A stretch of 64,000 bases of DNA from Minisyncoccota bacterium (GTDB lineage Bacteria; Patescibacteriota; Minisyncoccia; UBA6257; 2-01-FULL-56-20). Positions 45,934 to 53,662 of the stretch are shown here, one piece after another; positions within the stretch are counted from its first letter, which is position 1; each line of letters opens with the position of its first letter. The notes under the pieces were generated by a model. That model did no database searches and had not been told where the DNA came from. It saw only the letters and a program-made list of their open reading frames with translations. Position numbers and translations under genes: made by a program. Where the stretch lies: assembly GCA_031291905.1 (NCBI GenBank), contig JARLIC010000137.1, forward strand, positions 55,134 to 119,133, read 5' to 3'.

Positions 45934-46133
45934 ACGTCTCCCCTTAGAATTTGCATTCAGGTAAGAAGATTAGATATGGCTAAACCAAATACTAAAACCT
46001 AATCCTTCGGAGTCAAAAAGACAATACTTCGCACGGCCAGCGTGCCCGAACCTTCTTTATATAGGGAATCCATCAAAGATCGTGAATGCAAGCGGCCGAT
46101 TGTCTTGCTTTGCTAAAAATCTTGCAATCTGTC

Positions 46134-46162
46134 TTGACGTTCGGAATAAACGGCGGTAGGAT
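46134..46162 (+). promoter_or_regulatory. Rightward early promoter
   Basis: TTGACG (46134-46139), 17 bases, TAGGAT (46157-46162) lies about 45 bases before the RNA ligase start. Its -10 is identical to that of the leftward promoter. Upstream, TTGC-N10-GCAA around 46111-46128 may be a regulator site. Confidence 0.75.
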
Positions 46163-46208
46163 CTGGCTCGGGCGACAAGAACGTTGGAATGGCAAGGAGA
46201 ACATGCGA

Positions 46209-47369
46209 ATGAGTGAGCTGATCGTGGAGGTGTGCGAAGTACTGGAAGTCCTGCCGCATGGGAATGCGGATCGGCTTGAGATCGTCACGGTGAAAAATTG
46301 GCCCGTGGTTGTCCAGAAGGGCCTTCTCAAGCAAGGCGATCCCGTCGTTTTCTTTCCGCCGGACAGCGTCTTGACCGAAGAACTGGCCGATCGGCTCGGC
46401 ATCCGGAAGTACCTCGCCCCGGTCAAGACCGGCGAATCCGTCACCGGCTATCGGGTCCGGGCCACTCGGCTTCGCGGTGTCGCCAGTTTCGGGACGATCG
46501 ACCATGAGATCCCGGAAGGCTTCGCGGTCGGGGCCGACGTGGCGGAGCACTACGGCGTAACGAAGTGGGAGCCGCCGGCACGGGGTGGCGACAATTGGGC
46601 TGGCGGAGGGCTCAAGGGCAGCCAGTATCGCGTCACCAATGCGGCGTTCCACCGATACAAGAGCATCAGCAATATTCGGCACAATCGCAATGCGTTCAAG
46701 GACGGCGAGATGGTCGTCCTCACGGAGAAGGTCCACGGCTCCAATATGAGGTCCGGCCTCATCAAGACGCCGTACGACCCCGGAACCGGCTTTATTGGTT
46801 TCTTGCGGCGGATTTACTGCCGGGTGTTCGGTTCGCCGGAGCCGACCTACGAGTTGATGGCCGGGAGCCACAACCTTCCTCGCGACGTCTATAGCGAAGA
46901 CGGCAGCCTCACAGAGTACGCCCTCCCGATCGGCGAACCGAACGTCGTCGGCCTGCTCAAGTACCTGAGCAACGGCGAGCACGACGTCATCCTGTTCAGC
47001 GAACTGTTCGGCAGCGGCGTCCAAGATATGACGTATGGCCACAAGGACGGCAGTCGTGGCTTCCTGGCCTTCGACATCACGATCGACGGACGATATCTGG
47101 ACGCGGTTGAGAAGTACGACCTGCTGTCCCGCTATCAGGTACCGACCGTCCCCGTGCTTTACACGGGACCCTTCTCATGGGATGTCGTCGAAGCCTATAC
47201 CGATGGCCCGACCACGATCTGTGATCCCAAGGATGCCGGCCCGTTCAAGGGTCGCGAGGGCGTCGTCGTGACGTGCTTGACGGAGCCTCGGGACTATCCA
47301 GGCCGGAAGATTTACAAGTCGATTTCGGCGGATTATTTGGCCCGGAAGAATGCCACGGATTCCCACTGA
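46209..47369 (+). CDS. RNA ligase, DRB0094/Rnl5-like
   Basis: ATG 46209 (GGAG nine bases upstream) gives 386 residues. Residues 1-95 are an OB-like domain (CEVLEVLPHGNADRLEIVTV, GDPVVFFPPDSVL, RVRATRLRGVASFG). The ligase core follows: motif I EKVHGSN with nucleotide-accepting Lys174, ELMAGSHNLPRD, motif IV GREGVVVT and motif V YPGRKIYKSISADYL. The order (OB first) matches the Deinococcus Rnl5 type, which seals nicked RNA. As the first rightward early gene it may repair tRNAs cut by host defence nucleases. Confidence 0.82.
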   Translation: MSELIVEVCEVLEVLPHGNADRLEIVTVKNWPVVVQKGLLKQGDPVVFFPPDSVLTEELADRLGIRKYLAPVKTGESVTGYRVRATRLRGVASFGTIDHEIPEGFAVGADVAEHYGVTKWEPPARGGDNWAGGGLKGSQYRVTNAAFHRYKSISNIRHNRNAFKDGEMVVLTEKVHGSNMRSGLIKTPYDPGTGFIGFLRRIYCRVFGSPEPTYELMAGSHNLPRDVYSEDGSLTEYALPIGEPNVVGLLKYLSNGEHDVILFSELFGSGVQDMTYGHKDGSRGFLAFDITIDGRYLDAVEKYDLLSRYQVPTVPVLYTGPFSWDVVEAYTDGPTTICDPKDAGPFKGREGVVVTCLTEPRDYPGRKIYKSISADYLARKNATDSH

Positions 47370-47380
47370 GGAGGATCAAG

Positions 47381-47770
47381 ATGAGCGATAAGGCGAACGG
47401 CGGCTACGTGATCCCGGAGAATATCTTGAACATGATGGAATTCGGATTCTCCGGAGTCCACGAGAAGAAGCCCGTGGCCATGAGGCATGCTGAGGTCGAC
47501 AAGGCTTTCCTCGCGGCCAAGAAGGCTTGTGCAGAACTGATCGAGGCCGAGAACGCCTATCTCGTGTCGCGGGGCTTCGTGATGGAGCTTGATCACGAGA
47601 AGGAGGTCGTCCGGTGGCGCGAACCCAAGGAGCATGGCGGCTCGCTTTGGGGGCGGCAGCAAGCCCTCGGGGTCGCATGCAGGAAAGAGCAGATGGCTAA
47701 ATACGCAGCCGAGCAGGATATCGCGAAACTCAAGGCTGAGCATGGGATTGAGGACGGGGGTGCGAAGTGA
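47381..47770 (+). CDS. Unknown helical protein
   Basis: GAGG lies six bases before ATG 47381; 129 residues. The middle is long-helical (AEVDKAFLAAKKACAELIEA, EQMAKYAAEQDIAKLKAEHG) with a central basic WREPKEHGGSLWGRQ. It overlaps the next GTG start. No family is recognised. Confidence 0.55.
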   Translation: MSDKANGGYVIPENILNMMEFGFSGVHEKKPVAMRHAEVDKAFLAAKKACAELIEAENAYLVSRGFVMELDHEKEVVRWREPKEHGGSLWGRQQALGVACRKEQMAKYAAEQDIAKLKAEHGIEDGGAK

Positions 47771-48378
47771 GCGAACAAGCCAAAAGCAGCGACGCGCGAT
47801 CCCCGCACACTGACGCCCTCGATACGCTCGGAAGCATCATTACAGAGAACGAAAAGCGAGACGCGATCCACCTGGCGGTTGAAAATGTCGTGGCGGCCCA
47901 CGTTCTTCGGCCTGGAGAGCATGTCGGTTTCTGGGCTGTTGGGATAGTCGGGAGCAGTTCTAAGCCAGTTGGGATCGTCGATCCTTTCCTGAAGACGGCC
48001 GTCAATGAAGGCGAGCACTTCTGGCTGATCGTCTACCCTCGCCAGATCACGTCGCTTCGTCACGTCTGGACGCACCCGGCGTTTCCTGACGCATCGGAGC
48101 TGAAGACGCAGGAGGTCGCGATTCAACGCGAAGTCGATCCCGTTGCGGAGTCACGGCGGTGGATCGATAACTTCGCCGCGTCAATCGATCAAACGACCAA
48201 TCGGCTGATGGAGGCGGCTGCCACTTGGATCAATGACCGCGAGTTCACGTACGACAACAGCCGAGCCTATAGTGACTTTCAGCACAAGTTCCCGGAGTTC
48301 TGGGGCCACTATGAAGTCGTGACTGGGGCGAAGGTTGAAGAGGACGATCGCGAGAGGTTCTTTACGTGTGGCTGCTAA
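47767..48378 (+). CDS. Unknown conserved phage protein
   Basis: GTG 47767 in a GTGA overlap opens 203 residues. HLAVENVVAAHVLRPGEHVG, GIVDPFLKTAVNEGEHFWLI and VYPRQITSLRHVWTHPAF are distinctive and look conserved; I recall similar sequences in phages but no function. A Cys pair ends the protein (FFTCGC). It precedes the Tat-leader genes. Confidence 0.55.
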   Translation: MSEQAKSSDARSPHTDALDTLGSIITENEKRDAIHLAVENVVAAHVLRPGEHVGFWAVGIVGSSSKPVGIVDPFLKTAVNEGEHFWLIVYPRQITSLRHVWTHPAFPDASELKTQEVAIQREVDPVAESRRWIDNFAASIDQTTNRLMEAAATWINDREFTYDNSRAYSDFQHKFPEFWGHYEVVTGAKVEEDDRERFFTCGC

Positions 48379-48391
48379 GGGAGGAAGCGAA

Positions 48392-48835
48392 ATGAATCGT
48401 CGTATCTTTGGAAAGAAATCAACAGGTTGGCTTGCGGCGTTCGGGGCTGTGCTTGGCGTGAAGACGGCACAGGCCCATGAGCCTTTCGGCCTGAAGGCGA
48501 CGGGCCAACTAGAGACGATGGGCTACTGGAAAACCAAGCCGGATAATCCTGCCAGCACCGATCGGTATGGAATTTACATCAAGTTGGATAGTCCAGTTAT
48601 CCAAGATGACGGAACCAAGTTGGATGATTTCATCCTCCATATTTCAGAGTGCCGCAGGGCGTGGCATCTAAAATACAGAGTGACGAGTGCGGATGGAGTC
48701 ATCTCGAAACAGTCAATCCATTGCGATCAACGCAATGCTATTCACGTCAATCGGAAGGGCTTGGATCAAATCCAGATTGGGACGGCTGCAATTTTCTTGC
48801 CGCCGAAGTACGAGGAGACGTCTTCATGTCCATGA
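48392..48835 (+). CDS. Tat-leader protein 1
   Basis: GGAGG seven bases before ATG 48392; 147 residues. The N-terminus MNRRIFGKKSTGWLAAFGAV followed by LGVKTAQA is a twin-arginine signal with a likely cleavage after AQA. The mature part (GQLETMGYWKTKPDNP) is a small beta-rich domain with two Cys. Tat export carries folded proteins across the inner membrane, so the product should be periplasmic. The next two genes carry similar leaders. Confidence 0.7.
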   Translation: MNRRIFGKKSTGWLAAFGAVLGVKTAQAHEPFGLKATGQLETMGYWKTKPDNPASTDRYGIYIKLDSPVIQDDGTKLDDFILHISECRRAWHLKYRVTSADGVISKQSIHCDQRNAIHVNRKGLDQIQIGTAAIFLPPKYEETSSCP

Positions 48836-49260
48836 ATCTGAATCGCCGCGCCTTCAGCAAGAAATCAGCCGGAGCATTCGGAGCCGTCCTCGCAGCCCTG
48901 GGCGTGAAGACGGCGACGGCGGAGAAGCTGTCGACGCCGATGGCTGGTGGTCGGCTGGAGACGGTGGGCTATTGGACCCACGAAACCTGCAAGCCCGATG
49001 TCGATCCATTGCCGGCCGTGCATCTCCATGGTCAGGATTGGCCCGCTGGGTCCAAACGGCTCCACGTGCAATCCAGGGTGGCCAAGCTAAATCACAGCTA
49101 TACGGCCGCATGGAAAGGCAAGCCACAAATGAAGTGCACCAATTGGGCCGTCGTTCGCGTGTACCTGAACCGCGATGGAACAGAGACGTACGAGTTTGTC
49201 CCGGCCGATGGTCAGTCTGAATTGCTTCGCAAGAATGAGCCGATCGGCACCTTTTCCTGA
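48826..49260 (+). CDS. Tat-leader protein 2
   Basis: ATG 48826 has GAGGAG eight bases upstream; ATG 48832 overlaps the previous stop. The leader MNLNRRAFSKKSAGAFGAVL ends ALGVKTATA. The mature start GGRLETVGYWTHETCKPD matches Tat-leader protein 1, so they are paralogues, but the remainder (KCTNWAVVRVYLNRDGTETY) has diverged. The product is 144 residues. Confidence 0.7.
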   Translation: MSMNLNRRAFSKKSAGAFGAVLAALGVKTATAEKLSTPMAGGRLETVGYWTHETCKPDVDPLPAVHLHGQDWPAGSKRLHVQSRVAKLNHSYTAAWKGKPQMKCTNWAVVRVYLNRDGTETYEFVPADGQSELLRKNEPIGTFS

Positions 49261-49270
49261 AAGGACCACC

Positions 49271-49609
49271 ATGAACCGGCGTGACTTCGTTGGCAAGGCG
49301 GCTGGGGCTTCGGCCCTGGCTGCTACTGGCGGAATGGCAAAGGCTGACGTAGTCGAGCCGCCGGCAGAGGTTTGCAAACTTCGGCACACGGCCGAAGATG
49401 GGCCGCCGTGCGTGAGGATCAAGGTGCTCGGGGTCACGAAAATCTATGACATGAGCGCCACGAGCTGGAATAGCGATCACCCCGGCTCCAAATGGGAATG
49501 CGAGTACGAGTTGACTCGGATCGACGGCAGCACGGTAATCAGAACCGCGAACACGGTTCAACTGGGCAGCGACAAGCAGCCCAAATCCTTTGGATTCGAC
49601 CTCTCTTGA
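49271..49609 (+). CDS. Tat-leader protein 3
   Basis: AAAGGA lies just before ATG 49271; 112 residues. The leader MNRRDFVGKAAGASALAATG ends with MAKA. The mature protein (VCKLRHTAEDGPPCVRIKVL) is small and beta-rich with two Cys. It is shorter and more diverged than the two genes before it. Confidence 0.68.
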   Translation: MNRRDFVGKAAGASALAATGGMAKADVVEPPAEVCKLRHTAEDGPPCVRIKVLGVTKIYDMSATSWNSDHPGSKWECEYELTRIDGSTVIRTANTVQLGSDKQPKSFGFDLS

Positions 49610-49629
49610 CAATCAGGAGTCCCCAGAGA

Positions 49630-49944
49630 ATGCATGATCGCACGGAGCACCTCGACTTGCTGGCCGACCACGTTGTTGAGATCATAGGCGGGCTTCAGCG
49701 TGAAGCCGTCCGGGAAGCCGTCAGCGACGCGACCGCGATCAACATTTGCAAGATCAAACCTTCGGCTATTCATCCTAATGGCCAGCCGATGTTTGATGCC
49801 AAAACCTTGCAATACGCTGACGGCCTCATGGAAGACGTGTTTAGCCACATCGCCAGCAAGTGGTCCGAGTTCCGCGAGATTCAGCGGCGGCTCTGTTCGG
49901 CGAGTGCGATGCATTACGATGAAAATGGGGACTTCGATCTATGA
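49630..49944 (+). CDS. Unknown helical protein
   Basis: The 104-residue product begins MHDRTEHLDLLADHVVEIIG and is mostly helical (AVREAVSDATAINICKIKPS). GGAG lies ten bases upstream. It overlaps the next gene by ATGA. No family is recognised. Confidence 0.5.
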   Translation: MHDRTEHLDLLADHVVEIIGGLQREAVREAVSDATAINICKIKPSAIHPNGQPMFDAKTLQYADGLMEDVFSHIASKWSEFREIQRRLCSASAMHYDENGDFDL

Positions 49945-50198
49945 GCAAGGCAAAACCAGAAACCAGGAGTTCAGAACCAATCAAGGAGATCAAGAGCGAA
50001 ATGCAAGTCCGTAGAGAAGTTTACGAAGCGGCGAAGCGAGACATCATCCAGGTCGTCGTCGAACTGGCCACGGAGCACGAGTTGTTCCCTATCGAGATCG
50101 TCGCGATCCTTGGCGAGATCGGTGCGAAGTTCTCGGTGGAAGAACTCAACCGCCAGTACGAAGAGTTCTACGAACCGGCCGACGCGGACGCGAGGTGA
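49941..50198 (+). CDS. Small helical protein
   Basis: The 85-residue product starts in an ATGA overlap; ATG 50001 is an alternative. MQVRREVYEAAKRDIIQVVV and IVAILGEIGAKFSVEELNRQ are helical with a C-terminal acidic end. The following terminator marks the end of this transcription unit. Confidence 0.5.
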   Translation: MSKAKPETRSSEPIKEIKSEMQVRREVYEAAKRDIIQVVVELATEHELFPIEIVAILGEIGAKFSVEELNRQYEEFYEPADADAR

Positions 50199-50209
50199 CA
50201 ACGATGCAA

Positions 50210-50241
50210 CCGCCCGCTCGACGATGAGTGGGCGGCCTTTT
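50210..50241 (+). terminator. Rho-independent terminator
   Basis: CCGCCC and GGGCGG form a 6-bp stem, extended after one mismatch by CTC/GAG, with a 6-base loop, followed by CCTTTTATC. It lies right after the gene ending at 50198 and 15 bases before the exonuclease start. Confidence 0.7.
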
Positions 50242-50256
50242 ATCAGGAGTGCCATA

Positions 50257-50853
50257 TTGAGGTATGTGAGCATCGATATCGAGACGACGGGATTGAATCC
50301 GGAGACGGATCAGATCCTTGAGTTCGGAGCCGTGATCGACGACACGCTGAGGCCAGATGTTCCGGTTGAGGAACTGCCGACGTTCCGCAAGGTAATCCGG
50401 AGCGACCGGCTATCCGGGACGCCAATGGCAATCGCCATCAACGCGAGCCTGATCAACTTCATTGCTTCCGTGGAAAAGCCGGAAGAGAACGAATTGTTCT
50501 GCCTTCCTAAAGATCTTGGCTTCGAGTTCTTCGTTTGGCTTCGAGGTCATGGATTCAAGATCAAGAACAACTCGAATGCGGCCTTTGTGCCAGCAGGAAA
50601 GAACTACGCCGGATTCGATTCCAGGTTCCTAAATAAGATCCCCCACTGGAATACGTATCTGACTCCATGCCATCGCACGCTCGACCCCGCCATCCTCTAC
50701 TTCGATCCCCTGAAGGACGAGAAGCCGCCGAGCCTTTACGAATGCCTGGAGCGGGCTGGGTTCGACGCTACGGTGAAGCACACGGCCGTCGACGACGCAC
50801 GTGATGTGGTGCGACTTCTTAGGCATAAGTTTGCGGAGGTGTCTGGTGGCTGA
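50257..50853 (+). CDS. DnaQ-like 3'-5' exonuclease
   Basis: A TTG start (GGAG seven bases upstream) gives 198 residues. The DEDDh motifs are present: Exo I YVSIDIETTGLNPETD, Exo II AGKNYAGFDSRFL, Exo III HTAVDDARDVVRLL. An insertion of about 60 residues separates Exo I and II. It may proofread replication, process DNA ends or degrade RNA. Confidence 0.8.
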   Translation: MRYVSIDIETTGLNPETDQILEFGAVIDDTLRPDVPVEELPTFRKVIRSDRLSGTPMAIAINASLINFIASVEKPEENELFCLPKDLGFEFFVWLRGHGFKIKNNSNAAFVPAGKNYAGFDSRFLNKIPHWNTYLTPCHRTLDPAILYFDPLKDEKPPSLYECLERAGFDATVKHTAVDDARDVVRLLRHKFAEVSGG

Positions 50854-51808
50854 GAACACGAAGATTCAGTGGGCCACGCACACCTGGAGCCCACATCGTG
50901 GATGTGCGAAAATCAGCCCTGGGTGTGCTAATTGCTACGCGGAACGCGGCAGTCATCGCAACCCAGGACTATTCGGCGTATGGGGAGTGAACGGCAACCG
51001 AGTCATCAACGCTGACTGGGACAAGCCGCTGGCGTGGGACCGCAAGGCCGCCAAGCTCGGCGAACGGCACCGCGTGTTCCCGTCGCTGTGCGACCCGTTC
51101 GAGGATCGCGAGGATCTGGACGGGTCGCGGTCGCGGCTTCTGGAGTTGATCAGCAAAACGCCGAACCTCGATTGGCTGCTACTGACGAAACGTCCCGAGA
51201 ACTGGCGTCCGCTGATGCAAAGATTGGCGAACGCCGGAGTCAGCGACGGCGACTGCTTGGCGGGCGACTGGCTCGCCGGAAATCCGCCCGCCAACGTCTG
51301 GCTCGGCGTGTCGGTCGAGAATCAGGAATACGCGGACAAGCGTCTGCCTATCTTGCTTCAGATCCCAGCCGCGATCCGCTGGGTGAGCTATGAACCCGCG
51401 TTGGGGCTAGTCGATTTTAAACCTCATATCTGGGACATCGACTGGATCGTATGCGGTGGCGAGAGCGGGCCAAGGGCCAGGCCCTTCGACCTTCGCTGGG
51501 CCGAAGCCGCACGCGATCAATGCAAGGAAACCGACGTGTTGTTCTTCATGAAGCAGGCCGGTTCTCGGCCGATCATGAGCAGCGACGAGGCCAATCCCAT
51601 CAAGCGGGCCGTCTGCGAGAAATACAACGCCGGCTGGATCGAGCGGCACATCACCGATCCCAAAGGCGGTGCGATCGAGGAATGGCCAGAGGATCTGAGG
51701 GTCCGCGAGATCCCAGTTGTCGGAGCGACGCCAGCCGAGATCAAGAAGGCCGAGGCGAAGGGGATGCCGCTGTTTGATTCTACAGAGAAGGAGACTGGCC
51801 TTGAGTGA
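50846..51808 (+). CDS. Phage Gp37/Gp68 family (DUF5131) protein
   Basis: GTG 50846 follows GGAGG; 320 residues. The N-terminus IQWATHTWSPHRGCAKISPG, CANCYAE contains the three-Cys signature of this family, thought to bind an iron-sulfur cluster in a radical-SAM-like barrel. Later landmarks are WLLLTKRPENW, NVWLGVSVENQEYADKR, WVSYEPALG and WIVCGGESGPRARPF. Its substrate is unknown; DNA or tRNA modification has been suggested for such proteins. Confidence 0.8.
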   Translation: MAENTKIQWATHTWSPHRGCAKISPGCANCYAERGSHRNPGLFGVWGVNGNRVINADWDKPLAWDRKAAKLGERHRVFPSLCDPFEDREDLDGSRSRLLELISKTPNLDWLLLTKRPENWRPLMQRLANAGVSDGDCLAGDWLAGNPPANVWLGVSVENQEYADKRLPILLQIPAAIRWVSYEPALGLVDFKPHIWDIDWIVCGGESGPRARPFDLRWAEAARDQCKETDVLFFMKQAGSRPIMSSDEANPIKRAVCEKYNAGWIERHITDPKGGAIEEWPEDLRVREIPVVGATPAEIKKAEAKGMPLFDSTEKETGLE

Positions 51809-52103
51809 CGCGAAAGAGATTATCGCCAAGCTGGAATTTATCGATGGTATTCATAGTCTGTATCAGGACGATCGAAAGACGATCGACGAGGCTATTGAGT
51901 TCATTGAGCGGCTAACGAAGCCGATGACGCTGAAAGAGTGCCGCGACATCTTGAACGCGAACGAGTACAGCTTCGATCTCTGGGACGCACCTTGGGAAGT
52001 AGAGGGCGACGTGCTCTACAACGGGCTGGACGCACTGACATTGTTTGAGGCAAACGCACTGTCGCGTGCCTACATGGTCCAGAAGGAGGCTGGACGTGGC
52101 TGA
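51801..52103 (+). CDS. Small acidic protein, unknown
   Basis: TTG 51801 with AAGGAG seven bases upstream gives 100 residues. The sequence (EIIAKLEFIDGIHSLYQDDR, TIDEAIEFIERLTKP) is helical and acidic. Its neighbour begins similarly (ELLKEIRHVLDSENTEIIDL), so the N-terminal parts may be duplicated. Confidence 0.5.
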   Translation: MSDAKEIIAKLEFIDGIHSLYQDDRKTIDEAIEFIERLTKPMTLKECRDILNANEYSFDLWDAPWEVEGDVLYNGLDALTLFEANALSRAYMVQKEAGRG

Positions 52104-52470
52104 AACGAGCGAACTGCTAAAAGAGATCCGGCACGTCCTGGATAGCGAGAATACCGAGATAATAGATCTCTACGACGCCCTTGAGAAGGCGGCCGAGTTC
52201 ATCGAGGGATGCGGCAAGCCAACCGAGAAGATCAAGGCGAAGTCGAATACGACGAAAGGGCTTCTCGAAGCCTGCCTGTGCGGCAAGTCTCCCGTCGTGC
52301 TCGACAACACGGCGAACGGCAAGTGGTCGATCGGATGCTATCAGGCGTTCTTCGGGCTGATGCCGGGCGAAACTGAATGCAAGGACAGGCCGGCGGTCGT
52401 TGAAGCGGAGTCGCGAGGGCATGCGGTCGAGACCTGGAATGAGCTGATCGTGCGGCGCAGGAATGCGTGA
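52096..52470 (+). CDS. Lar-like zinc protein with helical N-terminus
   Basis: GTG 52096 after AAGGAGG gives 124 residues. The second half, ACLCGKSPVVLDNTANGKWS, IGC, then SRGHAVETWNELIVRR, keeps the Lar-like layout (CxC start, W.V.C-type strand, AxxxWN helix) though the second CxxC is altered. The N-terminal 50 residues are helical. Confidence 0.5.
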   Translation: MAETSELLKEIRHVLDSENTEIIDLYDALEKAAEFIEGCGKPTEKIKAKSNTTKGLLEACLCGKSPVVLDNTANGKWSIGCYQAFFGLMPGETECKDRPAVVEAESRGHAVETWNELIVRRRNA

Positions 52471-52524
52471 CGCCGCGAAGTCCGCCTTGCAATTCCATAT
52501 TAGTAGACGAGAACAGGAGAGAAC

Positions 52525-53268
52525 ATGGGGATTCCGAGGGCGATCCTGTGTACGCCAAGATTTTCCGACGAGGTCAACGCTTTGTCGTTCATGTCCTCCC
52601 AGAATGCGACAAGAAATGAACTTCATCCACCCGAAGATCATATCGAGATCGTGTACAACGTCGGCGCGAAAGGGTCGCTTTTGACCCTCTGCTTCAACCA
52701 GCTCCTCGTCGAAGCCCTGAATAAACGAGACGAAGGCGAAGTCGATTATATAGTCATGGCTCACGCGGACATAGCGGCCAGCCCAGGATGGCTCAACGTC
52801 TTATTCTCTCGCCTCCGCCAACGCGGAGACGTGGTCGTGTCGGCGGTCGTGCCGATCAAGGAGCCGCAGAAATCCAAGACGAGCTGTGCCGTCGGCTCGC
52901 GCAGAGACCACTACGATATCCGCCGCTATATCACGACAGAAGATCGCCTGTCGACGCCCGAGACGTTCGCCACCAAAGATGTCGCAAGGGACGACGACGA
53001 GGTTTTGCTGATAAATACAGGCATGTGGATCGGAGATCTTTCATGGCCAGGATGGGACGCCTTCGCGTTCGACTTCGAGAACAAGATCATGGTGAACCCG
53101 GCCAGCGGGAAGCGCCAGGCGTTTTGTCTTCCTGAGGACTGGGCCATGTCTTTTGCCCTAGATGAGGCCACCGCTCCGTACAGTGCGTCGTGGGCCGTGC
53201 AAACCTACCATTTTGGCCCGAGCGTCTGGGATAGCCACGAGATTCCGGCTGCCGTGGGGGCGCAATGA
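52525..53268 (+). CDS. GT-A-like glycosyltransferase
   Basis: GGAG lies seven bases before ATG 52525; 247 residues. FNQLLVEALNKRDEGEVDYI, VMAHADIAASPGWLNVLFSR and DVVVSAVVPIKEPQKSK follow the early core of family 2-like enzymes, with HAD as the metal-binding motif. PEDWAMSFALDEATAPYSAS and VQTYHFGPSVW fit the acceptor side with a late His. It could glycosylate phage DNA bases or surface molecules. Confidence 0.65.
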   Translation: MGIPRAILCTPRFSDEVNALSFMSSQNATRNELHPPEDHIEIVYNVGAKGSLLTLCFNQLLVEALNKRDEGEVDYIVMAHADIAASPGWLNVLFSRLRQRGDVVVSAVVPIKEPQKSKTSCAVGSRRDHYDIRRYITTEDRLSTPETFATKDVARDDDEVLLINTGMWIGDLSWPGWDAFAFDFENKIMVNPASGKRQAFCLPEDWAMSFALDEATAPYSASWAVQTYHFGPSVWDSHEIPAAVGAQ

Positions 53269-53453
53269 GCAAGACGAACTCGGATCGCGACCGGCTCAAC
53301 TTCATCGGCCAATCCTATGCCACCGTCAACCATAACGGCCATGCGTGGGAAGTCAGGTTCATGAACGGCCAATGTGCCGTTCACAAGCAGCTACGCAAAG
53401 CCGTGGACGAGGCTATGCGATTCACCAAAGCGATAACCCGGGACGGAGATTGA
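53265..53453 (+). CDS. Small basic protein
   Basis: ATG 53265 overlaps the glycosyltransferase stop; 62 residues. FIGQSYATVNHNGHAWEVRF and HKQLRKAVDEAMRFTKAI suggest a small mixed fold. Function is unknown. Confidence 0.5.
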   Translation: MSKTNSDRDRLNFIGQSYATVNHNGHAWEVRFMNGQCAVHKQLRKAVDEAMRFTKAITRDGD

Positions 53454-53457
53454 ATCC

Positions 53458-53565
53458 ATGTCCACCACCGCATTTTTGATCTATGCTTCTTTCGTGGCCG
53501 GAGCCGCCTGTGCGGTCGCCTTCTCTTGGGTCGTCTCCAAGATCACCTTCCGTCCCAAAAAATAG
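53458..53565 (+). CDS. Small single-TM protein, 35 residues
   Basis: GGAG lies nine bases before ATG 53458. The product is one membrane helix (FLIYASFVAGAACAVAFSWV) with a basic end (FRPKK). Similar tiny membrane proteins occur at 38936-39176. Confidence 0.55.
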   Translation: MSTTAFLIYASFVAGAACAVAFSWVVSKITFRPKK

Positions 53566-53574
53566 ACACCAACA

Positions 53575-53617
53575 GCAAGATATTTCGCTTGCTTTTTGGT
53601 CGGCGTCTTGCTAAAGT
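53575..53617 (+). promoter_or_regulatory. Internal promoter with operator palindrome
   Basis: GCAAG-ATATTTCG-CTTGC (53575-53592) has the same layout as the site at 45510. TTGCTT (53589-53594), a 17-base spacer and TAAAGT (53612-53617) form a candidate promoter overlapping it, with TATAGA just after as an alternative -10. It should drive the genes from 53663 on, including the sigma factors. Confidence 0.6.
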
Positions 53618-53662
53618 ATAGAAAGGAGAAGATCAATCGTAACAGCAAGACGGAGGGACAGT

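Larger units (their letters stand above)
45534..46133. other. Central non-coding control region
   Basis: No convincing gene is found between the two divergent promoters. Open frames on both strands are Arg/Pro/Gly-rich and lack ribosome sites. Visible features are the 23-bp inverted repeat pair, a GCACG-GCCAG-CGTGC hairpin at 46031-46045, a lone AT-rich run near 46061, and repeated TCTTGC strings leading into the rightward promoter. A replication origin, regulatory RNA or switch region could lie here. Confidence 0.5.

Noticed and set aside
45730..46002. Open frame in the central control region on the + strand
   Set aside because: Arg/Gly/Pro-rich composition, no ribosome site, and it spans one arm of the inverted repeat; it looks non-coding.
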